Below are positions 46,697 through 56,339 of a stretch of DNA of 64,000 bases, one piece after another. The notes under the pieces were generated by a model. It had not been told where the DNA came from, did no database searches, and worked only from the letters and a program-made list of their open reading frames with translations. Source of the stretch: an uncultured Paracoccaceae bacterium (GTDB taxonomy: Bacteria; Pseudomonadota; Alphaproteobacteria; Rhodobacterales; Rhodobacteraceae); assembly GCA_905182165.1 (NCBI GenBank), contig CAJJAK010000007.1, positions 62,001 through 126,000 of the forward strand, in the 5' to 3' direction. Made by a program: the position numbers and the translations under genes. Every line of letters starts with the position of its first letter. Position 1 is the stretch's first letter.

Positions 46697-49036
46697 CTAA
46701 GTCATTTGGGCCTGTCGCGAGCTCAAATGATGCCAGAAAATCAAGGCCCCAGCAAAAGCGACAGCGGTAAAGTGAACTAGTTCTGGTCGCATTAGTACGG
46801 CAACAGCAGTTGCTAGCCGGATTAAGATCCATACGGAAGAAAGCGGTTTTGCATCATATGCAGCAAGGGCGCTTGCCAGCAGATATAACGCTAGTACCAG
46901 GCGAATGAGTAGCCATATGAGGGCGACTGGCTGGATGCCATTTTCGTACCCAGGTAATGGTGTGTTGGCTACGCTGGATGGGTCGATTAAAGCTTGATCA
47001 ATCAATAGTATTTCAGGATAAAATGCAAAAACAAAGGGAATTGCAAACATCACAATTCCCGAACGCACGGCGCTAAAGCCAGTAGCCATAGGTTCTGCTT
47101 TAGTGATGGTCGAGGCTGCAAAGGCTGCAAGCGCGACTGGCGGCGTAATCGCCGAAGCCACAGCAAAATAGAAGATAAACATGTGAGCCGTAAACGTCGC
47201 GATGCCAAGACCGATTAGCAGTGGGCCCATTAGCAGAGCCACATTAACATATGCTGGTACTGCTGGCATTCCCATGCCCAGCAGCACTGCCAGCAGCATG
47301 GTGATGGCCAGTGCAAAAAACTGAAAAATCACTGAACCATCACCACTAAGATCGAACGAAAGCAAGAAGCGCAGTACGTCTATAGCTACAAATTTTGATA
47401 GGCCGGTAAAATTGAGGCAAACATCAATTACCGTCACAGCAAGGAACATCAAGTAAAGTGTAGAAATCGTGATGCCGGACTCTGCTAATGCGTCAAGTAA
47501 CATGCGGGGCTGCGCACGAAAATCTTTATCAAGAAACAAAAGTACGGCTACAAATAGTGCAGCCCACCATCCGGTTGCTCCCGCGTCACCAGCTGCATTC
47601 TGGACGATCTGTAATACCCAAGGAAGCGACTTGACCGAACAACGATCGTCAAGGATTAAGGCTTCGGCTCCAAGTAGCCAGCCCACAGGTCCGCAGCCAA
47701 CCAGATCTTTTGGTGTCAGCAGAAGTATAAGAATAAGCAAGATCGGTAAAAAGATCTGGCACAGATGCAGAATGTCCTCGCGGCTGATGTGCATCTCTTC
47801 GGTAAGTTCACCAAAAGCCTTGATGCCTTGCTTGCGAGATTGAAAACTGGCACTCAAAAATAGGCAGATGAAATAGGCAATTGCCGGTATAGTTGCCGCA
47901 ATGATAACGTCGCGGTAAGGCACTGCAGTCATCGCTGCGAGAATAAAGGCCGCCACGCCCATGACTGGCGGCATGATTGATCCACCCGAAGACGCGGCTG
48001 CTTCTACACCTCCAGCAAAGACCTTACTGAAGCCCCGTTTGACCATCATTGGAATGGTCAGTACGCCAGTTGATAACACATTGACGACTGGCCCACCTGT
48101 AATCGTTCCAAACATGGCAGAGCTGACAATAGCCGCATGAGCAGGTCCACCGCGCAGATGGCGCGTCCAGCGGAAGGCTAGTTTAATCATAGTCTTGCCA
48201 CCAGCAGATTTACCAAAAAGTGCACCAAGAATGATATAGGGAAAAACTACGTTCATAATGACGTGCATGAAACGCCCAAGAATTCCAGACGCATTGTTTA
48301 CCAGCGCATCATGTACATTTGGGACGCCGTCAAGAAATGTTCGTGGCTCACCACCTAATTTGGTCATAAAGTATTTGTCGATGTCGTTAGGTCCATGAAA
48401 GTACCAAACAAACACCGTAACGATAGTGTAGAGTGCAATTAAAATAGAGACAGCAACTAGAGGCAATCCCCAAAACCGGACCATTGGTATTTGTTGCGAA
48501 ACAGCATTGAAACGCCTACGATAGCGACAAGCCAAACACCCGTCGTAGCAACGCATTTGGGATCCTCTACTGTGCTTGGAACTGGCAGCCCCATTGTTTC
48601 AGCAAATTCGATCTCAGCTTGCAGAGTCTCGGCCATAATCCGTGCGCGCTCACCAGTAAAAGAATCGATTAGGCAGACGCTATCGATCTCTACAAGATAA
48701 GTGACTGAAATAGCCGCAGCTGATACCACTAGGGCAATATCCATGAAGATGCCCAACCAGGCCCGAGACGATCCACGCCAGTCGCGCCACATTGAATGCT
48801 TGATTGCAACAACAAGCATCATGATGAAAAAAACGATTGGGTAGAACCACTCTGTCGAAAAAGATCTAGTCTTTAAGTCATGGATCCCCGTTAAGCCACG
48901 CCACAATTCATTCCAACCTGGAATTAAGGGAGTGCTATTCACAACGCCCAAAAACACGAAAATTAAAGCCAGTACATAGACGGCCCTATTTGGAAAAAGG
49001 GTAGATTCCAACTTACTATCTCGCTGACTCAGACAT
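46697..49036 (-). pseudogene. TRAP transporter fused permease (TAXI type), second copy, frameshifted
   Basis: Paralogue of 28067-30391, clearly higher in G+C. The N-terminal frame (LDSFTGERARIMAETLQAE-like, reading DSFTGERARIMAETLQAEI) ends after VSMLFRNKYQW; the main frame resumes with VRFWGLPLVAVSILIALYT and continues GGPAHAAIVSSAMFGTITGG, RGFSKVFAGGVEAAASSGGS and ITPPVALAAFAAS to 46697. The shift is near 48485. The likely ATG is 49036 (AGGTGA upstream), which needs a further one-base shift near 49017; otherwise TTG 49011. Partner binding protein lies just upstream. Confidence 0.88.
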
Positions 49037-49066
49037 GGTTCACCTGTTTTTGAAAAAAGCTATTAA

Positions 49067-49092
49067 GGATGCCACCAAAGATGGTGGCATCC
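49067..49092 (-). promoter_or_regulatory. Stem-loop between second TAXI binding protein and permease
   Basis: Arms GGATGCCACC (49067-49076) and GGTGGCATCC (49083-49092), ten perfect pairs, 6-base loop. Same position as the hairpin at 30430-30460 in the other TAXI locus. A T run follows on the minus strand some bases later (GCTTTTTTC), so partial termination is possible. Confidence 0.82.
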
Positions 49093-49113
49093 AAGTTTTG
49101 AAGTTTGCTGTGC

Positions 49114-50160
49114 TTAGTTTGTTAAAGCACAATCATCTAGACCAAACCCGGCTTCTTTCCAAGCACGTGCGGCGGCAGGGTGGTACTTGATGGGGTTTGC
49201 ACCACACATTCCCTGCATTGGGAAGTCGAAACCAACAGTAGTTCCATATGGTGCCTTTGCCATAAGATCACTCAACGTTGATATGTAAGCAGAAACTAGA
49301 TTGTGGACCAATTGATCATCCATATCTTTATGCACGACGTTACCACCTATTGTAGCAAAGGCACGGAACGTATCGTCTTCAGAAACGAATGTCCAATCCT
49401 CACCCATCGTTGCCTTGATATCAGCGACTTTTCCTGTCCATGGTGCACTACCTGGTGAGCCCATGTATTTCTGCATAGTGTCGCCTTCATATACTGCTTT
49501 GGGCATGGACCAGCCGGTCATTTTACCCGCAGCAGTTGGGGTTGTAAGTCTTGGGCTTGGGAAAAGCTCTGGAAGAACCACTGCGTCCGGTTCACCACTG
49601 CTAATAAGTGTAGCGCCCTGCCCCCAGTTGATTTGTAGTCCTTCGTAGTCTTCACCGTCTTTCAGCCCAGTGATAATTTGGATCATGGCCCGTGCATTAC
49701 TAAGAGCCCCCCCACGTGGTGGGCCGTTATAAATTTTGCGTCCCTTAAGGTCATCCCAACCTCCAATATTCTTTGCGTCATATGCAAAAAGAAAAAAGAT
49801 GCCTAAGGTGAAGGGATTGATAACTCGCAAGTTGCTTGCAAGCTCGGCCCCTTTTTCCTTACCTAGTGACCCGTATGGACCAACGCCTCGGCTCATTAGG
49901 AATGGCAGAATGTAAGGTGTGCCAGCAATGTCTGTTTTTCCTTCAGCGACATTCTGGATCGAATTGGTTAGTGTCTGGCCATCTGCAAGTTGAATATTGG
50001 CCACACCTTTCGTGCCTGCAATCTCTGTTAAATGTGCAAGTGATAGGTGTGTTGCGCCACCTGGGCTGGCTGTTTCAGCCGTTAAGTTTGTCTCTGCAAA
50101 GGCACTCGTAGCTATAGTCAGGGTTGCGACTGTGGCTACTATCGATTTCATAAGTTTCAT
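49114..50160 (-). CDS. TAXI-family TRAP substrate-binding protein, second copy
   Basis: 348 residues. Signal peptide KSIVATVATLTIATSAFAET with a clear AFA cleavage site; mature start LTAETASPGGATHLSLAHL; core KIYNGPPRGGALSNARAMIQ; end MCGANPIKYHPAAARAWKEA. Related to the protein at 30468-31529 but diverged and intact. ATG 50160 has AGGGGA upstream. Palindrome TTAACATGTTAA lies 129 bases upstream. Periplasmic; ligand unknown. If the permease is truly broken, this protein would lack its own partner unless the other permease serves both. Confidence 0.94.
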   Translation of the reverse strand: MKLMKSIVATVATLTIATSAFAETNLTAETASPGGATHLSLAHLTEIAGTKGVANIQLADGQTLTNSIQNVAEGKTDIAGTPYILPFLMSRGVGPYGSLGKEKGAELASNLRVINPFTLGIFFLFAYDAKNIGGWDDLKGRKIYNGPPRGGALSNARAMIQIITGLKDGEDYEGLQINWGQGATLISSGEPDAVVLPELFPSPRLTTPTAAGKMTGWSMPKAVYEGDTMQKYMGSPGSAPWTGKVADIKATMGEDWTFVSEDDTFRAFATIGGNVVHKDMDDQLVHNLVSAYISTLSDLMAKAPYGTTVGFDFPMQGMCGANPIKYHPAAARAWKEAGFGLDDCALTN

Positions 50161-50288
50161 TTTATTCCCCTATTAAATTAATATTTGTACTTAAATTTAA
50201 TTATTTTACGTAGCGTATTTAGAACGGTTACAAATTGTAGATTAAGAGTCAATTGTTTTAAAATCAGAATTATGAGTTTAATATTTTG

Positions 50289-50300
50289 TTAACATGTTAA
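50289..50300. promoter_or_regulatory. Palindrome TTAACATGTTAA upstream of TAXI locus 2
   Basis: Exact copy of the core at 31670-31681, at a similar distance from its TAXI gene. A partial copy AACATGTT follows at 50331-50338. The remaining gap 50161-50364 is AT-rich with nothing else clear. Confidence 0.7.
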
Positions 50301-50364
50301 TTAATAATGAAAACCCTTAGAACATGTTTTTTATTATGTAAACTAGATTTTTTTGCTCTTTTAT

Positions 50365-50991
50365 TTACTTCGTAAATGCTTTCATATGGAAGGCGGATTG
50401 CTCTGGGAGCCTTGCAAAGTTTTTACTAATTGGACAAATGCGTCTAGCTGCACATCCTTTGCTGATACATTGTTTAGTATCAGCAGTCTTTATATGTACA
50501 AATAACCAAAGAATCAGAGATGTGTTTGGTGGAAGAATTAGCACTGGTAATCCAGGTGACCCAGGATATATGACTGACGCTCAGTTAACACTTTTAAAAT
50601 CAAATGATAAAGCACCACGATATGAAACAAATAATCCAGCTTCATCATGTACTAATAAGCTAATTGGTGACTCGTGTGCCCTCTGTGTACGTAATGCCCA
50701 TTGGTAAAATGGTTTAAAAGGGGGTCCCCCAAATGGAAAGATTGATTGTGCTTTAAGTTTGGTTGCAATATTATTAATAGTTCTTTTTGACCAACTTTCT
50801 ACAGCATTATTTAGATTATTTGTATATTCTGAACTGGTCTTAAATACTTCCCAGAACTTTGGTTCATCGGGCCCTAATAAAATCAGGGTTTTGCTATTTA
50901 ATGGTGCACCATCGTTCAACTGGGGATGGAATCCACCCAATATTCTTAAATTTTCTTTTTTTATGACAGACTCAATCTCAGTGTAATTCAT
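50365..50991 (-). pseudogene. 4Fe-4S ferredoxin-like protein, decayed
   Basis: ATG 50991 begins LRILGGFHPQLNDG, then LILLGPDEPKFWEVF, FPFGGPPFKPFYQWALRTQR and SPISLLVHDEAGLFVSYRGA, the conserved part of a small alphaproteobacterial ferredoxin-type family, and stops at 50581. The tail continues in other frames: CISKGCAARRICPISKNF and LPEQSAFHMKAFTK to the stop at 50365-50367. Between them, where the family has the first cysteine cluster, the best reading gives Trp (SWVTWITSAN). With a stop, frameshifts and lost cysteines this looks like a genuine pseudogene. Electron-transfer role in family only inferred. Confidence 0.75.
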
Positions 50992-51145
50992 TTAATTTTA
51001 ACTTTTATAGATTAACGTGCATATTTTAGTAAATATTTTTAGATGATTTGACAATTACCTTTTTTATTAAAACTCTTTTGGGATATTGTTAAATTAGTCT
51101 GGATTGTGCAACTCTTTTTTTTCTATATAGAAATGGAAAATATTG

Positions 51146-51478
51146 ATGAAATATATTATTATTAAGGTAATTTTATTGGTTTTACTGTCTTTAAAACCTT
51201 CAAATTCCGAAGATATTAAGAATGACATGAGTTCAAATAATTCAGTAAATTTTTTGATACCTTTGGTCCCTGCAGATAAACAAATGCATTTTGTCGTTGG
51301 TGCCGGATTATCTAGAATAATTGCTGCTTCTACCGGTTCAGTATTTATTGGTTTTGCTATCGCGACAACTATTGGTGGGATGAAAGAATTGGTTGATCAG
51401 AGAACTAATGGTACATCAGATATTAACGATTTTTTTGCTACAGCGTTTGGTGCATTATTCGTGATACCTTTTATTTGA
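51146..51478 (+). CDS. YfiM/DUF2279-like envelope protein
   Basis: 110 residues. N-terminal hydrophobic segment (KYIIIKVILLVLLSLKPSNS), probably a signal peptide. Core PADKQMHFVVGAGLSRI, GGMKELVDQRTNGTSDINDF and FFATAFGALFV match the D-K-x-x-H / G-x-K-E-x-x-D / D-x-x-D pattern of this lipoprotein-like group; no lipobox Cys is visible. Function unknown. ATG 51146 with weak GGAAAA upstream. The flank 50992-51145 holds nothing else. Confidence 0.65.
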   Translation: MKYIIIKVILLVLLSLKPSNSEDIKNDMSSNNSVNFLIPLVPADKQMHFVVGAGLSRIIAASTGSVFIGFAIATTIGGMKELVDQRTNGTSDINDFFATAFGALFVIPFI

Positions 51479-51563
51479 AGTATTTCAATTTCTTTATCAA
51501 TTGGTTTTGCTTTTAAGGAAAGGAAAATCTTTCTCCAAGTTCACGTTAAATGTTTGAAAATAA

Positions 51564-51596
51564 AATGGAGGCTACAACTCAATTGCAGCCTCCATT
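51564..51596 (-). terminator. Terminator of the NCS2 permease gene
   Basis: Arms AATGGAGGCTACAA (51564-51577) and TTGCAGCCTCCATT (51583-51596), 13 of 14 positions pair, T-rich continuation on the minus strand. Confidence 0.85.
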
Positions 51597-51603
51597 ATTT
51601 TAA

Positions 51604-52917
51604 TTAATCTTCTTGTGGTAATATCTGGTTTAATACAATTGCTATTAAAGCAGTTGGTAATAATCCAGAGACCGCCATTGTTTTGATTACGCCAGGCAAA
51701 TATTGAACTGCAGATTGCTCTAAGTTTAATCCTAAACCTACAGCAAGTGAAACAGCAATTATCATCATATTCCTTCGGTTCATTTTCACTTCGCTTAACA
51801 TGTTCATACCTGCCGCGACCACCATTCCAAACATCACAATTACGCCACCTCCTAATACTGGCATAGGCATAGAGGCTATAAGGGCGCCAATTTTAGGAAT
51901 AAGACCACATACAATCATTATAATTCCAGCGATGGTAACGACGTGCTTGCTCATTATGCCAGTCATACCGATGATACCAACATTTTGACTGAAAGAAGTA
52001 TTCGGTAAACCACCAAAGATTGCAGCTATTGCAGTGCCAAGTCCATCTGCATAAGTTGCTCCAGCAATTTCTTCATCAGTTGCATCTCGGCCAGCTAAAA
52101 AGTTTGTTGTTCCTGATGTATCACCAACTGTTTCTATTGCTGACACGATACAAATTAGTGTTACAGCGATTACCGCGCCTAAACTAAATTCAAATCCGTA
52201 AGGCATAAAATTTGGGATAGCTATTATTTCTGCTTTGGTTACTCCGCCTAAATTGACCATTCCAAATATCCAGGCCAATACATATCCTGCAATGAGACCA
52301 ATTAATAGCGCAGCTGAAGAGACAAGTCCTTTGCCCCAGAATTTTAAAATGAAAGAGACCACTATTACGCTACCAGCAACTGTCCAATGCATTAATGAAC
52401 CATAGCTTGCTGCTTCCATTTGGAATTTTGCAGCTCCGCCGGCTGCATACTTAATAGCTACAGGTATAAGATACAGGCCAATAGTTAGTATTACTAACCC
52501 ACTTACTAAAGGTGGAAATAAAAACCTTATTCGCCCAATAATTGTACCTAAAAAAAAGTGGATTATCCCTCCAATTAAACAAGCTGTTAGGGCCACTCCC
52601 AAGCCTTGTGTTTTTGCTATGACAAATAATACTGAGACAAAAGCAAAACTGGTTCCTTGCATAATAGGTAGTCTAGATCCAATTGGGCCAAACCCTATCG
52701 TTTGAAAAAGGGTTGCAATACCAGCAAAAAGCATTGCCATTTGTATTAGATAAATTTGTTCGGTTCCACCAAAAGCTAAGCCAGCCGCACCTGCTATTAT
52801 TATAGCTGGTGTTACATTGGAGGCGAACATTGCTAAAACATGTTGTACGCCTAGTGGGATGGCTTGGCTCATTGGTGGTGTGACAGATGCATCACTGTAG
52901 TTTTCTGAAATCGACAT
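51604..52917 (-). CDS. NCS2-family purine/pyrimidine permease
   Basis: 437 residues, about 14 membrane segments. IPLGVQHVLAMFASNVTPAI near the N-terminus and the signature region AIAAIFGGLPNTSFSQNVG, then MPMPVLGGGVIVMFGM near residue 350. The Glu in ETVGDTSG is a usual substrate-site residue. Imports uracil, xanthine, urate or related bases with protons; specificity is not decidable. ATG 52917 has a very strong GGAGG 5 bases ahead; an upstream ATG (52929) is unlikely. A long palindrome lies 46 bases upstream. Confidence 0.92.
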   Translation of the reverse strand: MSISENYSDASVTPPMSQAIPLGVQHVLAMFASNVTPAIIIAGAAGLAFGGTEQIYLIQMAMLFAGIATLFQTIGFGPIGSRLPIMQGTSFAFVSVLFVIAKTQGLGVALTACLIGGIIHFFLGTIIGRIRFLFPPLVSGLVILTIGLYLIPVAIKYAAGGAAKFQMEAASYGSLMHWTVAGSVIVVSFILKFWGKGLVSSAALLIGLIAGYVLAWIFGMVNLGGVTKAEIIAIPNFMPYGFEFSLGAVIAVTLICIVSAIETVGDTSGTTNFLAGRDATDEEIAGATYADGLGTAIAAIFGGLPNTSFSQNVGIIGMTGIMSKHVVTIAGIIMIVCGLIPKIGALIASMPMPVLGGGVIVMFGMVVAAGMNMLSEVKMNRRNMMIIAVSLAVGLGLNLEQSAVQYLPGVIKTMAVSGLLPTALIAIVLNQILPQED

Positions 52918-52962
52918 TTGGTCCTCCATCAGTTGTCGTTAATTAAAACTGTTTTTTAATCT

Positions 52963-52984
52963 TTTAGATTCAGCTGAATCTAAA
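52963..52984. promoter_or_regulatory. 22-base perfect palindrome upstream of the NCS2 permease
   Basis: Arms TTTAGATTCAG (52963-52973) and CTGAATCTAAA (52974-52984) with no spacer, 46 bases before the start codon. Either an operator or a leader hairpin. The rest of 52985-53340 contains a short minus frame (53140-53331) that I could not identify. Confidence 0.7.
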
Positions 52985-53340
52985 TTATATGAAGAATCGC
53001 TTAAATTTACTTTAAGTTATCATTAAAGTTTTTCAAAATTAAAATTCACATGGCCTAAGGGTAATTAAAAGGTGGGGATATCAATACTAATTTTGAACAG
53101 ATTTAGTCAAACATATGCATTAATTTACTATAACCTAGTTTAAATTTCGTGTAATTGTTGTGCACTTAATATATAAATATCCACTGAATCTGCCGTTGCG
53201 CTTTTATACAGATTTAAAACTGATGGTAAAATATGGTTTGTGGAACTTAATTCATTATAGTTCGCAACAGTTTTTAATAAAGATGTCAAATCTGAAACTG
53301 GCGCTTTATAACCTATCTTTAAATTCTGCACTCTATGATA

Positions 53341-53362
53341 AAAAGGTTTTTTTAAACCTTTT
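53341..53362 (-). terminator. Terminator after the DUF1330 gene
   Basis: AAAAGGTTT (53341-53349) and AAACCTTTT (53354-53362), nine pairs with a TTTT loop; U-rich exit on the minus strand. Confidence 0.75.
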
Positions 53363-53395
53363 CTTGCTTTGTAGATAAACGTTAAACTCTAAAAT

Positions 53396-53686
53396 TTATG
53401 CAGCTTCTACATACCTAAATTCACGAATTGCTCCGTTATCCAAAGCTGCAAGTGCTTCTTGGTAACCTTCACTGGCATAAGCTTTTTCTGCAGTATCAAG
53501 GCTGTCCCATTCAATAACAACGGTACGCGTTTTTTGACCAGATTCTTTGACAGCAACTGGTATGCCTCTTGCTAAAAATTTTGCTCCAGCAGCCTCCATT
53601 GCTGGCCCAGCCAAGGCCGCATAATTTGCAAGTTTCGTTTCATCTAGAATGGTTGTGTAAATTACAACCTGATAAACTTTAGACAT
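53396..53686 (-). CDS. DUF1330-family protein
   Basis: 96 residues of a dimeric alpha-beta-barrel fold: YQVVIYTTILDETKLANYAA, AAGAKFLARGIPVAVKE, TRTVVIEWDSLDTAEKAYAS and IREFRYVEA at the end. The family has no settled function. Terminated by the hairpin at 53341. Same direction and close to a VOC protein, 47 bases apart. Confidence 0.88.
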   Translation of the reverse strand: MSKVYQVVIYTTILDETKLANYAALAGPAMEAAGAKFLARGIPVAVKESGQKTRTVVIEWDSLDTAEKAYASEGYQEALAALDNGAIREFRYVEAA

Positions 53687-53733
53687 TATTTAATTCCTTA
53701 CCTATTTTACGTTTTAATTTATATTATTTTAAC

Positions 53734-54111
53734 TTATTCACAATAACCACAAATTTTGTTCCCATCAGGGTCACGCGTATAAGCATAGTAGGTTTCATCA
53801 CCGTCAATTCTTGTTCCAGGTTTGCCTTCATCTAAACCACCATTGGCAAGAGCAGTAGCATGGAAATTATCTACATCACCTCTAGATTTGACTAACATTG
53901 CTATCATTGCACCATTCCCAAAGGAAGCTTCTTCACCGTTAAACGGTTTAGTTAAATAAAACTCTATTTTTTCAGGCGTTTGTTTTGACCCATATGCTAT
54001 GTAGTCTGATTCAGTTATGCCTCGTACTAATCCAAGCGATGCAAGAACAGGGTCGTAAAACTTTGCCGAAGCAGTTAAATCATTTGTGCCTACCATCACA
54101 TAGCCAATCAT
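53734..54111 (-). CDS. VOC-family (glyoxalase-like) protein
   Basis: 125 residues with two beta-alpha-beta-beta-beta modules: MIGYVMVGTNDLTASAKFYD, FYLTKPFNGEEASFGNGAM and YYAYTRDPDGNKICGYCE. Metal ligands typical of glyoxalases are not all obvious, so the activity is open. Between DUF1330 and the nitronate-monooxygenase-like gene; 79-base gap to the latter. Confidence 0.88.
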   Translation of the reverse strand: MIGYVMVGTNDLTASAKFYDPVLASLGLVRGITESDYIAYGSKQTPEKIEFYLTKPFNGEEASFGNGAMIAMLVKSRGDVDNFHATALANGGLDEGKPGTRIDGDETYYAYTRDPDGNKICGYCE

Positions 54112-54190
54112 AATGTTTTCTCCATTTCTGAATTTTTCTTATTTATGTGATATCGTTGACAGGATATATACACAAGCGATGCTTTCTCAA

Positions 54191-55169
54191 TTAAGCTGTG
54201 GCTTCGAGCATGTATTTTAGCCTCGATTGTATTATTTCTTCAGCCTCTGCCATAATACGGTCAATTAACTCCTTACATGATGGAATATCATGAATCAAAC
54301 CAGCAACCATTCCACAAGACCAAGCGCCAATATCCATATCACCGTCGAGCATTACTTTGGGATAGACACCTGCTACATCTTCAAGAATATCTTCAAATTT
54401 AATATCTGAACCACGTTCTTTTTCAATGGCAAGCACTCTTTCCACAGCTTTGTTATTTAATACTCTTTCGGTATTTCTCAATGGTCGCATAATTAAGCGC
54501 GTGTCTAATTCTGACGCAGCAACTATTGCATCTTTAACTCTCTGATGAATAGGTGCTTCAGTTGTACACATAAAGCGAGTTCCCATATTCATTCCATCAG
54601 CACCCATGGCAATTGACGCGACCAACGATCTTGCATCAGCTTGTCCACCAGAAGATACAAATGGTATCTCTAATTCGTCTGCTGCTCTTGGTAAGAGTAT
54701 CATATTAGGGATATCATCTTCACCTGGATGCCCGCCACATTCAAAACCGTCTACAGACACAGCGTCACAGCCAATCAGCAGCTTTAATGGCCCCAGCAAC
54801 ACTCGGCACAGCATGAAAAACATTAATTCCAGCATCTTTTAAAATATGAATATATTTGCCTGGATCACCAGCAGATGTCGTAACAAATTTAATGCCTTGT
54901 TCTAAGACCAACTCAATCATGCTTTCATCAGGGGCTGTTACCGTTGGTAGAAAAGTCAAGTTAACTGCAAACGGTTTGTCTGTCATATCATTGCATCTAC
55001 TGATTTCGTTAGCTAATTTTTCTGGAGTATCTTGAGTTAAACCTGTTATTGTGCCTAGCCCTCCCGCATTTGATACAGCTGCTGCTAGTTCAGCAAAACC
55101 AACGTAATGCATGCCACCTTGAATTATAGGGTGTTCAATGTTTAGCATTTCAGTAATTTTAGTCTTCAT
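54191..55169 (-). pseudogene. Nitronate-monooxygenase-like FMN protein, one frameshift
   Basis: ATG 55169 (AAAGGA upstream) starts EHPIIQGGMHYVGFAELAAA and reads GGLGTITGLTQDTPEKLANE and VFHAVPSVAGAIKAA, stopping at 54765. The other frame resumes near 54780 with GCDAVSVDGFECGGHPGEDD (active-site His region), FVSSGGQADARSLVASIAMG and GADGMNMGTRFMCTTEAP to 54191. Rejoined about 325 residues, full length. Oxidises nitronates such as propionate 3-nitronate, or acts as enoyl-reductase-like protein. A single lesion. Confidence 0.87.
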
Positions 55170-55232
55170 CTTCTTTTCCTTTTTCATGAACTGTGTTTTA
55201 TTCATTTATATTCTTAGAAATATTTTGTTAAA

Positions 55233-56218
55233 TCATTTCATTGTCAGAACAACTTTTCCTAACGATTTTCGCTGTTCAACACTTGCTAATGCCTTGGCGG
55301 CATCTTTTGGGGACCAATTTGGGGCTTTATTTCTTTATTTTTATACATGTTGAATAATTCAGTAAGATATTTTTGATGCTTTTCTGGGTGCATACCAACC
55401 CAAGCCCCCCAAAAAACACCAACAATTTGACATCTCTTCAATAAGATTAGGTTGAGAGGAATCTTAGGAATTCCAGCTGGAAATCCAACAACTAAAAACC
55501 TTCCATTCCAGGCCATTGACCGAATACATGGTTCTGCATAATTTCCGCCAACTGCATCATAAACCACGTTAACCCCGTTTTGACCCGCTATCTCCTTTAT
55601 TTTTGCTGATAAATCCTTTTGAGAATCTCTGTCCATAATTTTTGGATATACAATTGTTTCATCAGCACCAATTTTTTTACAGAAAGCTGCCTTATCTTCA
55701 GAAGATACTGCCGCAATTACTTTAGCCCCAAGAGTTTTCCCCACCTCAATTGCTGCGGCTCCAACACCACCTGCTGCACCAAGAATTAATAGTGTTTCTC
55801 CTGCTTTTATTGCCGCTCTATCTCTGAGCGCATAGTGAGAAGTACCATATGTAAAGATAAAGCACGCTGCGTCTTCAAATGGCATTTCTTGAGGAATTTT
55901 AATTGCTGTAATCGCGGGCACATTTATGTGTGTGACGAAGCCACCATGCCCAGGAACGGCCAGAACCCTATCCCCAACATTAAAATCCTTAACATTAAGG
56001 CCAATACTTTCAATTATTCCAGCAACCTCTCCACCTGGCGCAAAAGGTCTTGGGGGTTTAATTTGGTATAGATCACGAATTATTAGCGTATCTGGAAAAT
56101 TTACCCCAGCTGCTTTAACAGCGATGCAAATTTCACCTTCTTTAGGCTCTTTAAGCGAAATTTCAGTAAATATTAATGTTTCTGGCCCACCTGGGGTGTG
56201 ACTTAGCATTGCTTTCAT
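55233..56218 (-). pseudogene. NADPH:quinone-reductase-like dehydrogenase, C-terminal frameshift
   Basis: ATG 56218; MDR superfamily without catalytic zinc. VNFPDTLIIRDLYQIKPPRP, RVLAVPGHGGFVTHINVPA, nucleotide site ILGAAGGVGAAAIEVGK, VVYDAVGGNYAEPCIRSM and FWGAWVGMHPEKHQKYL. The frame ends early at TAG (55286-55288); the normal end ALASVEQRKSLGKVVLT lies in another frame to TGA 55233-55235. The shift sits in a run of A near 55305. Full length would be about 328 residues. Close upstream of the nitronate-monooxygenase-like gene on the same strand. Confidence 0.88.
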
Positions 56219-56339
56219 AATTAACCTCTATTTGGTTTAAAGTATTTTTTGAAATTATTATACGAATGAAAGCGATCAATCAAATTACTAAATTTTAATA
56301 GTAAGCTAATTTTACCAATGGCTGCACGTTGAAATTGCT

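Noticed and set aside
53140..53331. Minus-strand frame of 63 codons.
   Set aside because: Lies beyond a terminator, no ribosome site, no recognisable family. Kept only as an open possibility.
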